Source: an uncultured Marinobacter sp. (GTDB taxonomy: Bacteria > Pseudomonadota > Gammaproteobacteria > Pseudomonadales > Oleiphilaceae). Taken from it: 64,000 nucleotides of DNA. The first letter of the stretch is position 1. Every line of letters begins with the position of its first letter. Below the pieces are notes generated by a model. The model searched no databases and had not been told where the DNA came from. It saw only the letters and a list, made by a program, of their open reading frames with translations. Shown piece after piece: positions 9,748 through 19,093 of the stretch. Location: the NCBI RefSeq assembly GCF_946886895.1, contig NZ_CAMPJO010000003.1:310001-374000 (forward strand), given 5' to 3'. The translations under genes and the position numbers were made by a program.

Positions 9748-10515
9748 TCAAGACAGGCCTGGAACCAGGATCAGAAGCCCCAGGCCGATGGCAACCAGGC
9801 CCAGCGCTCTGGCCAGCCACTCCCCGCCGGGCAGCAGCTTTTCAAACAGGACCAGCCCCGCAATCGCCGCAATCACGGTCAGGTCCATAATGCCCCCGAC
9901 AAACAGCAGAGCCATCAGTGCGCCGCAACAACCAACACAGTAGGCGCCGTGTATCAGCCCCATCGTGAAGGCGCCGACACGTCCGGTGCGCCAGTGCCGG
10001 ATGATGAAAAACAGGGGGCCACGGCAGTGGCGCAAACAGGCCGTTTTCAGGGGTGACCACTGGTACAGTCCGGCAAGAATCAGGGTAATACCGCTGAAGG
10101 CGGCGCTCTGGCTGCGCATCATGGGGCTGAGCAATGCCCAGTGTTCAAGCTGCCACTGGAGAAACGTTGCTACCAGACTGAAGCCCGACCAGATGGCGAA
10201 ATACCCCAGGGCAAACAACAGAGTGGCCAGAGTTGCATACGCCAGCCGGTTTTTACGGGCAACCTGGCGATACAGAAGGATCATGGGGGCGGCGCTCGGG
10301 AGCATCATCGCCACCATCATGACGACCCACATCACCACCATGATGGCGAAATAGCCGGGCGTCCACTGGTGCAGCACCGATGCCTGCGTCATCATACCGC
10401 CCGCCATCTGGAACAGGTACCACCAGCACAACCCGACAATAACCACCAGGCCCAGGGCGTTGGCCAGTGAACCCGGCGACCGGAGCGAAAGCCGCCACGC
10501 CTGCCCGACACTCAC
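9748..10515 (-). CDS. DUF2182 predicted metal-binding integral membrane protein
   Basis: A 255-residue polytopic membrane protein of the DUF2182 family, with about six to seven hydrophobic segments. Hallmarks are the methionine-rich helix MWVVMMVAMMLPSAAPMI, the motif YQWSPLKTACLRHCRGP, and HGAYCVGCCGALMAL. The conserved cysteines, histidines and methionines suggest metal handling, but no function is established. The GTG start has GGGAGGGG at good spacing. It follows the DUF1326 gene by 18 bp on the same strand. The two families recur as neighbours in many genomes, so they probably act together at the membrane, perhaps in metal or redox chemistry; that is inference. Confidence 0.88.
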   Translation of the reverse strand: MSVGQAWRLSLRSPGSLANALGLVVIVGLCWWYLFQMAGGMMTQASVLHQWTPGYFAIMVVMWVVMMVAMMLPSAAPMILLYRQVARKNRLAYATLATLLFALGYFAIWSGFSLVATFLQWQLEHWALLSPMMRSQSAAFSGITLILAGLYQWSPLKTACLRHCRGPLFFIIRHWRTGRVGAFTMGLIHGAYCVGCCGALMALLFVGGIMDLTVIAAIAGLVLFEKLLPGGEWLARALGLVAIGLGLLILVPGLS

Positions 10516-10533
10516 CGCCAGGCCCCTCCCGGC

Positions 10534-11169
10534 TTAGCGGTGAATGCCGCGGGGACCAATATCCAGGTGCGCCAGATGACAGTGGCTGGCATCGAGTTCC
10601 AGCGGTATCCCGGCCCGGGCGCTGGTGCGCCCGGAAGCCACTTCAGCCACGGCATATTCAAAGCCGTGCGGGAGATCAATGCGCGCCCGATGCTCTTCTC
10701 CCGAGACCGGATTTATGATCGGCTGCCCGGATGCCTCTATGGTATCGGCCACTTGTACGCTGGCCCGCCGGCCTTCCACGTCGCAAGTGATGGTAATGGG
10801 GCAAAATACCGGATCGTGCATCTTCGTCAGCGTGCTGGCAAATACGTTGAAAAATGTCGCTCCAGGTTCCGATGTCTCGCCCGAAAGAATCGCCATCAGA
10901 GCTTCCCGTTGTTCGGGACTGGCACGCTCATCGACAAACGCCTGCCCCTGTCCGTTACCCTCGTGGATCGCGCCGGGCCATTGCAGGGTCATCGCAAACG
11001 ACAAACCGTCCAGCCGGGTGTCACCGAAGAAGCCTTCATCAACGTGCACAGCCGCGAACGCTCTGCAATCGCCATGGGTCGGCCGCCCCATAAACTGGCA
11101 GGGGCAGCCCAGTTCACAGTTGCAGTTCACGAACTCCCGACCCCTGATCCGCCAGTCATTGTCAGTCAT
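10534..11169 (-). CDS. DUF1326 domain-containing protein
   Basis: A soluble protein of about 211 residues of the DUF1326 family. The signature is a cysteine cluster near the N-terminus, NCNCELGCPCQFMGRP, which could hold a metal or act in redox. It continues with GDCRAF, a central domain, and a histidine-rich C-terminus (DASHCHLAHLD). A GTG at 11178 touches the Shine-Dalgarno sequence, whereas the ATG at 11169 sits 8 nt after GGAAGGAG, so I prefer the latter. It is the first gene of a two-gene operon with DUF2182. The function is unknown. Confidence 0.88.
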   Translation of the reverse strand: MTDNDWRIRGREFVNCNCELGCPCQFMGRPTHGDCRAFAAVHVDEGFFGDTRLDGLSFAMTLQWPGAIHEGNGQGQAFVDERASPEQREALMAILSGETSEPGATFFNVFASTLTKMHDPVFCPITITCDVEGRRASVQVADTIEASGQPIINPVSGEEHRARIDLPHGFEYAVAEVASGRTSARAGIPLELDASHCHLAHLDIGPRGIHR

Positions 11170-11335
11170 CTCACTCACTCCTTCCTGTGTCGGTTACCCT
11201 TTGCATCCGAAAGTCTAGTGCAGGGAATCGAGGGGCATTAGACCGTTAACGACGTAGAATTCAGCGGATATACTTGTACAGTCTAGCGCCCGCCTGTCAC
11301 TGTGACAGAGGACGCAACAGCCTTTCGGTGGCCCC

Positions 11336-12259
11336 ATGAACATTCGAACACTGGAAACTTTTATCTGGATTGCCCGGCTGGGCAGTTTCCGGGCAGCCGC
11401 CAATCGGGTCTATGCTTCACAGCCTTCCGTTTCCGCGCGCATTGCCGGCCTTGAAGACCAGCTCGGTGTGGAACTGTTCAACCGCTCGGCCAGGAAGGTG
11501 ACGCTGACCGCCAAAGGTCGGGAGTTTCTGATTTATGCGGAAAAAATGCTGAGCTTGCATGGTGAGATGATGCAGGCGGTGGCCAAGCCCTCATCGATTC
11601 AGGGCACCATCCGGCTGGCGGTATCGGAGACCATTGCCCACACCTGGTTACCACAGCTCATTGAACGAGTGAGCGAGGCCTACCCTGCCATTAACCTGGA
11701 GCTGGATGTCGATATCTCCGTCAATCTGGCCGAGAAACTGGCCAACCATGAGATTGATATCGCGTTTCTGATGGGAGGCGTCAATCAACCCGGCATCATC
11801 AACCGGGACCTCTGTCGCTATTCCCTGATCTGGGTGGCCAGCCCCCGGCTCAATGTTCCCAATCAGCCGGTGTCGCTGGCGGAATTGTCCACCTGGCCCA
11901 TCGTGACCTACCCGAGAAAGAGTGAACCCTACATGGCCATCCGTTCGTTGGTGGACCCGATGAACCATTCCACGCGGATTCACTCCAGTTCATCGCTGTC
12001 CACCATCATCCGAATGACCGTTGATGGCCTGGGCGTCAGTGCACTGCCCCGGGAAATTCTGCAGCGCGAACTCAGTGCCGGCACCCTGCGCCGGTTCGAG
12101 GTCGATGCAAACGTTCCTGACCTGGCCTTCAGCGCCGCCTACCGGGCCGGCCCCGGCGGCAATGTGGTGCAGGCGATCGCGGAACTGGCATTGGCCATCG
12201 CAGAAGCAAGGGCGCCCGCCCTGAAAAACACATCTGAGTCGTCCAATAACGCCCACTGA
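11336..12259 (+). CDS. LysR-family transcriptional regulator, probable regulator of the downstream pyroglutamate operon
   Basis: A 307-residue LysR-type regulator. The winged helix-turn-helix occupies about residues 1-60 (MNIRTLETFIWIARLGSFR, ANRVYASQPSVSARIAGLE), followed by a substrate-binding-like effector domain (IQGTIRLAVSETIAHTWLPQ). It lies immediately upstream of the DUF1445-TRAP-pxpABC operon on the same strand, with 96 bp between, and no other regulator is nearby. Control of that operon is therefore likely, but it is not the usual divergent LysR arrangement. A dyad containing GATC lies just after its stop codon. The effector may be 5-oxoproline or a related acid (inference). Confidence 0.88.
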   Translation: MNIRTLETFIWIARLGSFRAAANRVYASQPSVSARIAGLEDQLGVELFNRSARKVTLTAKGREFLIYAEKMLSLHGEMMQAVAKPSSIQGTIRLAVSETIAHTWLPQLIERVSEAYPAINLELDVDISVNLAEKLANHEIDIAFLMGGVNQPGIINRDLCRYSLIWVASPRLNVPNQPVSLAELSTWPIVTYPRKSEPYMAIRSLVDPMNHSTRIHSSSSLSTIIRMTVDGLGVSALPREILQRELSAGTLRRFEVDANVPDLAFSAAYRAGPGGNVVQAIAELALAIAEARAPALKNTSESSNNAH

Positions 12260-12284
12260 TCAGGTTTTTCGATCAGAACTGATC
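12256..12284 (+). promoter_or_regulatory. Candidate LysR operator upstream of the pyroglutamate operon
   Basis: GATCAG-AA-CTGATC at 12271-12284 is a perfect inverted repeat. The palindrome CTGATCAG at 12256-12263 gives a further copy of the same half-site, overlapping the lysR stop codon. The cluster lies 70-100 bp upstream of the DUF1445 start, a plausible operator position. A weak transcript-end hairpin is the alternative. Binding by the adjacent LysR protein is inference. Confidence 0.35.
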
Positions 12285-12355
12285 CTAACTTTCGAATTGT
12301 ATTAATCATCAGCTCTGCCTTAAATGTAAGCATAATCCACTATCGAGGCAGCACC

Positions 12356-13159
12356 ATGGCATCGACCCACACCCTGAACGTGCACTCCACGCCTATGGCG
12401 GTGCGCCAGGCCGCTCGTGAAGGCCTGCTTACCGGCCCGACTTCCGGCCTGGCCAGCGGATACGTCCAGGTTAATCTGGTCATCCTGCCCGAAGCGGAAG
12501 CCGCCGGCTTTCTGCGATTCTGCCAGGCAAACCCGAAACCCTGCCCGTTGCTGGCCGTCAGCGAGCCCGGCGCCCGCACCTGCGAGGCCATGGCCGCCGA
12601 TCTCGACATTGCCTGCGATGTGCCGGCCTACCGTATCTATCGCAACGGCGTTGCCAGCGAAACGGTGGCCGATGTGGCTGATGAGTGGCGGGACGACTTG
12701 GTGACCTTTGCGCTCGGCTGCTCCTTTACGTTTGAGCATGCCCTGATCCAGGCCGGCCTGCATGTTCGGCACATTGACCAGGGCCGGAATGTGCCGATGT
12801 ACCAAACCTCCATACCACTGACACCGGCCGGAGGCTTTGCCGGCAACCTGGTGGTCTCCATGCGACCATTCTCGGCGGCGGATGCCATCCGTGCCATTCA
12901 GATCACCACACGTTATCCCCAGGTGCACGGTGCCCCCGTGCACCTGGGCAATCCCGGCCTCATCGGCATCTCGGAACTGCACTCACCGGACTATGGCGAT
13001 GCAGTCTCCGTGGCGGAGGACGACATTCCCGTGTTCTGGGCCTGCGGCGTGACGCCTCAACAGGTTCTGATCGATTCGGGTGTTTCGTTTGCTATCACCC
13101 ACAGCCCGGGTCACATGCTGGTAACGGATATTCCCGACAGCACCCTGGCCCTGTTTTAA
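12356..13159 (+). CDS. DUF1445 / UPF0317 family protein (YcsI-like, putative D-glutamate cyclase-type hydro-lyase)
   Basis: A 267-residue protein of the DUF1445/UPF0317 family. Recognisable blocks are [54 protein letters not shown] and the C-terminal [17 protein letters not shown]. Bacillus subtilis YcsI belongs to this family and is encoded inside the 5-oxoprolinase (ycsF-kipIA) locus, just as here. A related domain in mammals interconverts D-glutamate and 5-oxo-D-proline. The parsimonious role is handling the D-form or a hydrated form of pyroglutamate, but the bacterial activity is not certain. It is the first gene of a ten-gene operon, with 39 bp to the TRAP binding protein. Confidence 0.88.
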   Translation: MASTHTLNVHSTPMAVRQAAREGLLTGPTSGLASGYVQVNLVILPEAEAAGFLRFCQANPKPCPLLAVSEPGARTCEAMAADLDIACDVPAYRIYRNGVASETVADVADEWRDDLVTFALGCSFTFEHALIQAGLHVRHIDQGRNVPMYQTSIPLTPAGGFAGNLVVSMRPFSAADAIRAIQITTRYPQVHGAPVHLGNPGLIGISELHSPDYGDAVSVAEDDIPVFWACGVTPQQVLIDSGVSFAITHSPGHMLVTDIPDSTLALF

Positions 13160-13198
13160 CTAAACCCAGCACGACCACCGAAAACTGAGGAAACAACC

Positions 13199-14263
13199 AT
13201 GATGACAAAAAAACCCCTCGCCATTGCCACCACCATCGCCCTGTCCCTGGCCGGTGCCAGTGCCCAGGCTCAGGACATCGACAACACCAGCCTTTCCTAT
13301 GTCGGAAGCTGGAGCAGCCTGTCGCTGTACCAGAATTTTGAAAAGCCCTTCTGGGCCGATCACATTCCCGATGCTTCCGATGGCCAGATTTCCACCAAGG
13401 TCACTACCTTTGACCAGATGGGCCTGGGCGGCGGCGAAGTTTATCGCCTCATGGCTCAGGATATTATTGACGTAACCTCGACAGTCGCCGATTACGCGGT
13501 AGCTGGCGCCCCGGAACTGGAGGGTCTGGACATGCCGATGATCGCGCCGGATGTCGACACCGCCCGCAAGGTGGCGGAAGCTTACCGGCCAGTGCTGGCC
13601 GATGCCTTTGCCGAGCGGTTTGATGGCGCGCAATTACTGGCCATTGTGCCCTATCCATCGCAAATGGTGTTCTGCAACACGCCGATTGAAGGTCTGGCAG
13701 ACCTCCAGGGTAAGAAAATCCGCGCCAGCGGCCGCACCACCGCCGAGTTCCTCCAGGCCATCGGCGCCGAAGGCATTACCCTGAACTTCAGCGAAGTGCC
13801 TGGCGCCCTGCAACGGGGCGTTATTGACTGTGCCGTCACCGGCTCGCTGTCTGGCTACAGCTCCGGCTGGCACGAAGTCTCCACCCACCTGTATCCGCTC
13901 CCCGTAGGTGGCTGGGATCACGTGGTCACCGCCATGAATGGCAAAAAATGGGACTCGCTGTCGGATACCACCCAGCAATGGCTGATGAACGAAGTCCAGA
14001 CCAACTATGAAGCACCGGTCTGGGAATCCGCCGTAGCCGAAACCAAAGAGGGCATTGCCTGCCTGACCGGTGAAGGCACCTGCTCCCGTGGCGAACCCGG
14101 CGATATGGTGCTGGTAAAGGCCACCGACGCCGACTTCACCGAGGCCCGCCGCGCACTTGAGGAAACAGTGCTGCCGAACTGGGCAGAGCGAGTTGACCAG
14201 GAGTGGGTTGATCGCTGGAACCAGACCGTGGGCGCCGTTACCGGTCTGAAAGCATCCAAATAA
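13199..14263 (+). CDS. dctP: TRAP transporter periplasmic solute-binding protein (DctP family), probable pyroglutamate binder
   Basis: A 354-residue periplasmic binding protein with a signal peptide (MMTKKPLAIATTIALSLAG, cleavage near AQAQD). It carries the DctP pattern: the ligand-carboxylate arginine region KIRASGRTTAEF, then VPGALQRGVIDCAVTG and LYPLPVGGWDHV. It has extra cysteines near the C-terminus (CLTGEGTC). DctP-family receptors of Bordetella pertussis in a related subfamily are known to bind pyroglutamate. The shared operon with 5-oxoprolinase makes this ligand the best guess, but it is inferred from context. GAGG precedes the start, and the membrane subunits follow directly. Confidence 0.92.
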   Translation: MMTKKPLAIATTIALSLAGASAQAQDIDNTSLSYVGSWSSLSLYQNFEKPFWADHIPDASDGQISTKVTTFDQMGLGGGEVYRLMAQDIIDVTSTVADYAVAGAPELEGLDMPMIAPDVDTARKVAEAYRPVLADAFAERFDGAQLLAIVPYPSQMVFCNTPIEGLADLQGKKIRASGRTTAEFLQAIGAEGITLNFSEVPGALQRGVIDCAVTGSLSGYSSGWHEVSTHLYPLPVGGWDHVVTAMNGKKWDSLSDTTQQWLMNEVQTNYEAPVWESAVAETKEGIACLTGEGTCSRGEPGDMVLVKATDADFTEARRALEETVLPNWAERVDQEWVDRWNQTVGAVTGLKASK

Positions 14264-14323
14264 CCGCCGTATCGGCCACTGGCGGCCGGGCCGGATTATC
14301 GCCCGGTCGTCCTGGAGAACATT

Positions 14324-14920
14324 ATGTTGCGACAGGCCAATTCCTTTCTTGACCGCCTGCTGGACAGGGCTCAAACCGGTTCGCTCTGGCTGGCACGGGC
14401 CGGCGGTGCGCTGATCCTGCTGACGGTGGTGATCGTCACCATAGAGGTCGTAACCCGGCAAATCCTGGGCCGCTCCGCGATGCATGCCACCGAAATCACC
14501 GGTTATATCATGGCGGTCAGCACCAGTTGGTGCTTCGCCTACACGCTGCTGTGCAAGGCCCACATCAGAATCGACGCGCTGTATCTGAATTTTTCCACGC
14601 GGGTCCGGGCGGTACTTGACCTGCTCGCCCTGCTTTCCATGGCTTTGTTCTGCGTGCTGGTTGTTGGTGCAGTGTTTGACATAACCAGTCACTCATTCTC
14701 CGTTGGCGCCAAAGCCAATACGCCTCTGGCCACACCATTGTGGATTCCTCAGTCGCTCTGGCTAGCGGGCCTGACATGGTTCAGTTTCGTCGTCTGCCTG
14801 CTTACCTTGCGGGTGATCCTGGCTCTTCTCAAAGGCGATACTGAACGTGTCCAGGCACTGGCCGGGAGCCCTACTCTGGATGAGCAAATCGAGCACGAAA
14901 ACCGGGAAGCACACTCATGA
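14324..14920 (+). CDS. dctQ: TRAP transporter small membrane subunit (DctQ family)
   Basis: A 198-residue membrane protein with four predicted transmembrane helices, matching the small DctQ subunit of TRAP transporters. The first helix is GGALILLTVVIVTIEVVTRQ, followed by the family-typical ATEITGYIMAVSTSWCFAY and HIRIDALYLN. It pairs with DctM to form the sodium-driven permease served by the upstream binding protein. Its end overlaps the dctM start by 4 bp (ATGA), so the two are translationally coupled. A 60-bp gap follows dctP, a usual place for a processing or attenuation hairpin, though I do not see a strong one. Confidence 0.92.
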   Translation: MLRQANSFLDRLLDRAQTGSLWLARAGGALILLTVVIVTIEVVTRQILGRSAMHATEITGYIMAVSTSWCFAYTLLCKAHIRIDALYLNFSTRVRAVLDLLALLSMALFCVLVVGAVFDITSHSFSVGAKANTPLATPLWIPQSLWLAGLTWFSFVVCLLTLRVILALLKGDTERVQALAGSPTLDEQIEHENREAHS

Positions 14921-16200
14921 TACTTACCTCATTGCTCATACTGTTGTCGCTGCTGCTGCTGAGCGTACCCGTCGCTGCCACTCTGGTCGTCCTGGCGCTG
15001 ATGCTGGACGAATTTTTTTCACCTTTCCCCCTGTTCCGGGCCCTGGGTGAAGTGCTCTGGACCGCCTCTGACAGTTTTCTTCTGATTGCCATTCCTCTGT
15101 TTATTCTGCTGGGTGAAATCCTGGTCCGGACCGGCGTCGCAAAGGGCACCTATCGCTCCCTCGAAAGCTGGCTTTCCTGGCTACCGGGTGGCCTGCTGCA
15201 TGCCAATATAGGCACAGCTACCCTGTTCTCTGCCACCTCGGGTTCGAGCGTGGCGACAGCCGCCACCATTGGCACCGTTGCCATTCCCCAGGGCAAGGAG
15301 ATGAAATACGATCAGAGACTATTCACTGGCTCGATTGCGGCGGGCGGCACCCTTGGCATAATGATTCCGCCGTCCATCAATCTGATTGTCTACGGTTTCC
15401 TGACGGAAACCTCCATTCCAAGGCTGTTTGCAGCGGGCCTGCTCCCGGGGCTGTTACTGGCACTGCTGTTTATCGTCGGTACTGCGCTTATATGTATCTG
15501 GAAACCTGTACTGGGCGGACCGAGCTCCAGCCACAGCTGGGGTGAACGGATATCCGGGCTCCGGAATCTGATCCCCGTCTTGGCGCTGTTCACTATTGTG
15601 GTGGGGTCCATCTACACCGGCATGGCAACACCGACCGAGGCGGCATCCCTGGGTGTGCTGGGCGCCATGGTTATTGCCCTGTCCATGGGCAAACTCTCGA
15701 TGGATGTGATTATCCAGGCCCTGGACGGGACCATGAAGACCACCGGCATGATCATGCTGATCATCATGGCCTCTTACTTCCTGAATTTTGTGTTGGCGTC
15801 TTCCGGTGTTACCCGGGAGCTATCCAGTCTTCTGGAATCCGCTGGCCTGGGCCCCTATTCCACACTGATGCTGGCGATACTGGTCTACATCGTGCTTGGT
15901 TTCTTTATTGAAACACTGTCCCTGATGGTGATCACCATCCCCATCGTCGCCCCCATCATTATTGGACTGGGCTTTGATCCAGTCTGGTTCGGCATCCTGC
16001 TGATCCTGCTGATCGAGATGGCGCTGATCACCCCGCCGGTCGGGCTGAACCTGTACGTTGTCCAGGGCGTTCGCAAAGGCGGGCCGTTCAGCGATGTGAT
16101 GGTGGGCGCCATGCCCTACGTCGGCATGATGCTGGTGATGGCCGTCATCCTCATTCTGTTCCCGTCCGTGGCGCTGTTCCTGCCCGGCCTGATGAACTGA
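14917..16200 (+). CDS. dctM: TRAP transporter large membrane subunit (DctM family)
   Basis: The 427-residue DctM permease subunit has about 12 hydrophobic segments. Typical motifs are FSATSGSSVATAATIGTVA, GTLGIMIPPSINLIVYG, GMATPTEAASLGVLGAM and LITPPVGLNLYVVQGV. It forms the sodium-coupled transport channel with DctQ and takes solute from the DctP protein. The protein is full length for the family, with no frameshift or unusual composition. It is followed by a DUF2848 gene 33 bp downstream, which continues the operon. Confidence 0.94.
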   Translation: MILTSLLILLSLLLLSVPVAATLVVLALMLDEFFSPFPLFRALGEVLWTASDSFLLIAIPLFILLGEILVRTGVAKGTYRSLESWLSWLPGGLLHANIGTATLFSATSGSSVATAATIGTVAIPQGKEMKYDQRLFTGSIAAGGTLGIMIPPSINLIVYGFLTETSIPRLFAAGLLPGLLLALLFIVGTALICIWKPVLGGPSSSHSWGERISGLRNLIPVLALFTIVVGSIYTGMATPTEAASLGVLGAMVIALSMGKLSMDVIIQALDGTMKTTGMIMLIIMASYFLNFVLASSGVTRELSSLLESAGLGPYSTLMLAILVYIVLGFFIETLSLMVITIPIVAPIIIGLGFDPVWFGILLILLIEMALITPPVGLNLYVVQGVRKGGPFSDVMVGAMPYVGMMLVMAVILILFPSVALFLPGLMN

Positions 16201-16233
16201 GCCCCTTACAATCCAACTTAACCGGAGCCAACC

Positions 16234-16911
16234 ATGACCACTTTTCACCTCGCCAACACCGGAGACGCCCTGGATATCGACATTCAGGAACTCATCATCG
16301 CTGGCTGGGCAGGCCGTGAGCAGGCCGGCATTGACGAACACATCGAAGAGCTGAGAGCGATTGGTGTTACGCCGCCTTCCAGTACACCGCTGTTCTACCA
16401 GGTGGCCGCCAACCAGTTAACCACAGCGCCCGAGATTCAGGTGCTCGGCGATCAATCCAGCGGCGAAGCCGAAGTGGTGCTGGTTGGCACCCCTGACGGC
16501 ACCCTGGTAGCCATCGGCTCGGACCATACCGACCGTGAGGCAGAAGCCTGGTCGGTGGCCCACTCCAAACAGGTGTGCGCCAAACCGGTCAGCCACCAGG
16601 CCTGGTGGTTAGAGGATGTTATCGGGCACTGGGACCAGCTCCAGATAACGTCCTACGCCACCATCAACGGCGACGAAGTGCTTTACCAGGACGGGCCAGT
16701 CACCGGCTTGCTGCATCCCATCAAACTGCTGCGCCGCTTTGGGCTGGAAAAGCCGGCACTGACGAACGGCCAGGCCATGCTGTGTGGCACTTTGCCTGTT
16801 ATCGGAGGGGTTCGGCCTGCCCAGTCCTTCCGGATGGTGCTGACCGACCCGGAAACGGGCCGGAGCCTGCAGCACCAGTATGATATCCGGACGCTGCCGG
16901 TGATCTCATGA
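16234..16911 (+). CDS. DUF2848 family protein
   Basis: A soluble 225-residue protein of the DUF2848 family, which belongs to the fumarylacetoacetate-hydrolase-like fold group. Recognisable segments are ELIIAGWAGREQAGIDEHIEEL, FYQVAANQLTT, EVVLVGTPDGTLVAIGSDHTDRE, QVCAKPVS and FRMVLTDPETGR. No function is established for the family. The gene overlaps the downstream amidase start by 4 bp (ATGA), so the products are probably made in fixed ratio. Within the operon it could act on the ring-opened product of the amidase or OYE, but that is speculation. Confidence 0.85.
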   Translation: MTTFHLANTGDALDIDIQELIIAGWAGREQAGIDEHIEELRAIGVTPPSSTPLFYQVAANQLTTAPEIQVLGDQSSGEAEVVLVGTPDGTLVAIGSDHTDREAEAWSVAHSKQVCAKPVSHQAWWLEDVIGHWDQLQITSYATINGDEVLYQDGPVTGLLHPIKLLRRFGLEKPALTNGQAMLCGTLPVIGGVRPAQSFRMVLTDPETGRSLQHQYDIRTLPVIS

Positions 16912-18254
16912 AAACACTCACTGGTACCCGGGAACCGACCCTCCAGGCTCTGCTTGAAGGCATGCAGGATGGTCTGTGGCAATCCACCGACCTGCTCGAC
17001 GCCTGCTTCTCCAGTATCGACGGCAAAGACAATCCGGCAGCCCGGGTCTACACCAGGCGCTTCGACCGGACCGCCCGAGCCGAGGCGGCTGCCGCGGACC
17101 GGCTAAAAGCCGGCGGTGTGCCGGCGGGCGAGCTGGCGGGGTTGCCCATTGCGCTCAAAGCGCTGTTCGACGTCGCCGGCGAAGTAACCCACTCAGGCTC
17201 CCGTGGCTGGCAGGCCGCCGCCAGCCACGACGCGCTCATTGTGTCCCGGTTGCGTCGGGCCGGTGCGGTCATCACCGGCCATACCAACATGACCGAGTTC
17301 GCCTACTCTGGCCTGGGCCTGAACCCCCATTACGGCACCCCGGACAACCCCCTGGCCCCCGGACGCATTCCCGGTGGTTCATCGTCGGGTGCGGCGGTCG
17401 CGGTGGCTCAGGGCATGGCGGCGGCCGCTATTGGCACCGACACCGGCGGGTCCGTCCGGATTCCGGCGGCGTTCTGTGGCCTGGTGGGCTTCAAACCATC
17501 CCAACAACGTATCCCCCGCGATGGCACCTTCCCGCTCTCCGACAGCCTCGACTCAATCGGCCCGATCGCTCGCAGTGTCGAGTGCTGCGCGCGCCTGGAT
17601 GCCGTCCTGTCCGGAAAGCTCTATCAGCCGCTGGCCCCCACTGATCTGAGGGGCCGGCGATACGTCGTGCCGTCCGACTACATGCTGGACGACATTGATG
17701 AAACCGTTGCCCGGGCGTTCTCAGGCAGCCTGCAAGCCCTGCGCGATGCCGGCGCCAGCATTGTTGAAGCCCCCGCCCCGGTGCTTGCCGCCATCCCTGA
17801 ACTGATGGAAGGCGGGGGGTTCACAGCAGCCGAAAGCTTTTTCGTGCACCGTCAGTCACTGGCGGATCACGGCGACCTTTACGATCCTCGCGTACGCAGT
17901 CGAATCGAACGAGGCGCTGCCATCTCTGCAGCCGATTATCTGGAGCTTTGTCGCCGACGACAGCAACGCAAACAGCAGGCCGACGAATGGCTACAGCATT
18001 ACGACGGCCTGCTCGCCCCGACGGTACCCATAACGCCCCCGCAGTTCGGGGAACTGGCTGACGACGCAGAGTATGGGCGCCTCAACCTGTTGATCCTGCG
18101 TAACCCGACCGTGGCAAACATGCTGGACCTGTGCGCGATCAGCCTCCCCAACCACCGCCCCGGCGAACTGCCGAGCGGGCTGATGCTGGTCGGCCGCAAC
18201 GGCATGGATAACCACCTGCTATGCCAGGCCCGGGCCATCGAAAGCGTGCTGTGA
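16908..18254 (+). CDS. Amidase (amidase-signature family)
   Basis: A 448-residue amidase-signature hydrolase. The Ser-cisSer-Lys catalytic triad can be placed: lysine in GLPIALKALFDVAG, cis-serine region in GGSSSGAAVAVAQG, and nucleophilic serine in IGTDTGGSVRIPAAFCG. Such enzymes cut linear or cyclic amides; the specificity cannot be read from sequence. It overlaps the DUF2848 gene upstream and is coupled to the membrane protein downstream, so it belongs to the pyroglutamate-type operon. It might release ammonia or open a lactam ring in the same pathway (inference). Length and motifs are complete. Confidence 0.92.
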   Translation: MKTLTGTREPTLQALLEGMQDGLWQSTDLLDACFSSIDGKDNPAARVYTRRFDRTARAEAAAADRLKAGGVPAGELAGLPIALKALFDVAGEVTHSGSRGWQAAASHDALIVSRLRRAGAVITGHTNMTEFAYSGLGLNPHYGTPDNPLAPGRIPGGSSSGAAVAVAQGMAAAAIGTDTGGSVRIPAAFCGLVGFKPSQQRIPRDGTFPLSDSLDSIGPIARSVECCARLDAVLSGKLYQPLAPTDLRGRRYVVPSDYMLDDIDETVARAFSGSLQALRDAGASIVEAPAPVLAAIPELMEGGGFTAAESFFVHRQSLADHGDLYDPRVRSRIERGAAISAADYLELCRRRQQRKQQADEWLQHYDGLLAPTVPITPPQFGELADDAEYGRLNLLILRNPTVANMLDLCAISLPNHRPGELPSGLMLVGRNGMDNHLLCQARAIESVL

Positions 18255-19093
18255 TCACCATGGTAGCCATTCTCCTGACCAAACTCATCGCCACCGCCCT
18301 CGTGGTGATCGGTGTTTCCGTTGCGGTGGGCAAACTGGGGTCAAGACTGGGCGGCATCCTGGCCGGAACACCCATTATTCTCGGCCCCGGCTACTTCTTC
18401 ATGTTGCAGGAATGGCCGGTGGATTTTATCCAGGAAGCGGCGTTGGCCACGCTTCATGCGCTGATTGCCACACTGGTGTTCAGTATCAGCTTTGTGTTGA
18501 CCGCCGGGCGCCTGGGGGGCTTGCCAAGTCTGATCGTGGCGACCCTGGTCTGGATTCCGGGGGCGTACCTGTTCTCGTTCCTGCCCGGTGGTGTTGCCGT
18601 TGCGGTTCTGGTCTATGGCGCGGTGCTGTTGGTGGCGGAGGTCGTCAAGCGTGCACTTGCCCTGAAACAACTCAAAGTAGCGGCCACCTCCGGATGGTTC
18701 GATGTGGTGCTACGCGGGCTCCTCGCTGGCGTTCTTGTCGCCGTCGCCACCACACTGGCGACGCGGTCCGGCCCCATGCTGTCAGGCATACTGGTCGGTT
18801 TTCCCGTCGGCCTGTTCACCATCGGCTGGACACTCTATGACCGCTATGGTGCCGACGTAGCAAGAGCCACCGTAGCCGCGGCGCAACAGGGTATGCTCAG
18901 CCTTGTTGCCTTTGCCGTCGTTACCGCGGTCCTGGTGGGCCACGTGCTGCCGATGGTGACGTTTGCGCTTGCGCTACTGGCCTCTATTGCCGTCAGTGCC
19001 TTGCTGCTCATACTCAGCCAGTGGCGGGTTCGACGCGCTTACGGCCACCTGCTGGAATCCTCGATTAACCATAAAGGGAAATCCCACCCATGA
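18251..19093 (+). CDS. Integral membrane protein of unknown function in the pyroglutamate operon
   Basis: A hydrophobic protein of about 280 residues with roughly eight to nine transmembrane segments arranged as two similar halves. It resembles broad integral membrane families of unknown role; I do not recognise a characterised transporter. Two starts are plausible: GTG at 18251, which overlaps the amidase stop as GTGA and suggests coupling, or ATG at 18260. The 3' end overlaps the Old Yellow Enzyme start by 4 bp. Its position between an amidase and a reductase suggests a transport or export role for the same substrate, which is inference. Confidence 0.75.
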   Translation: MITMVAILLTKLIATALVVIGVSVAVGKLGSRLGGILAGTPIILGPGYFFMLQEWPVDFIQEAALATLHALIATLVFSISFVLTAGRLGGLPSLIVATLVWIPGAYLFSFLPGGVAVAVLVYGAVLLVAEVVKRALALKQLKVAATSGWFDVVLRGLLAGVLVAVATTLATRSGPMLSGILVGFPVGLFTIGWTLYDRYGADVARATVAAAQQGMLSLVAFAVVTAVLVGHVLPMVTFALALLASIAVSALLLILSQWRVRRAYGHLLESSINHKGKSHP

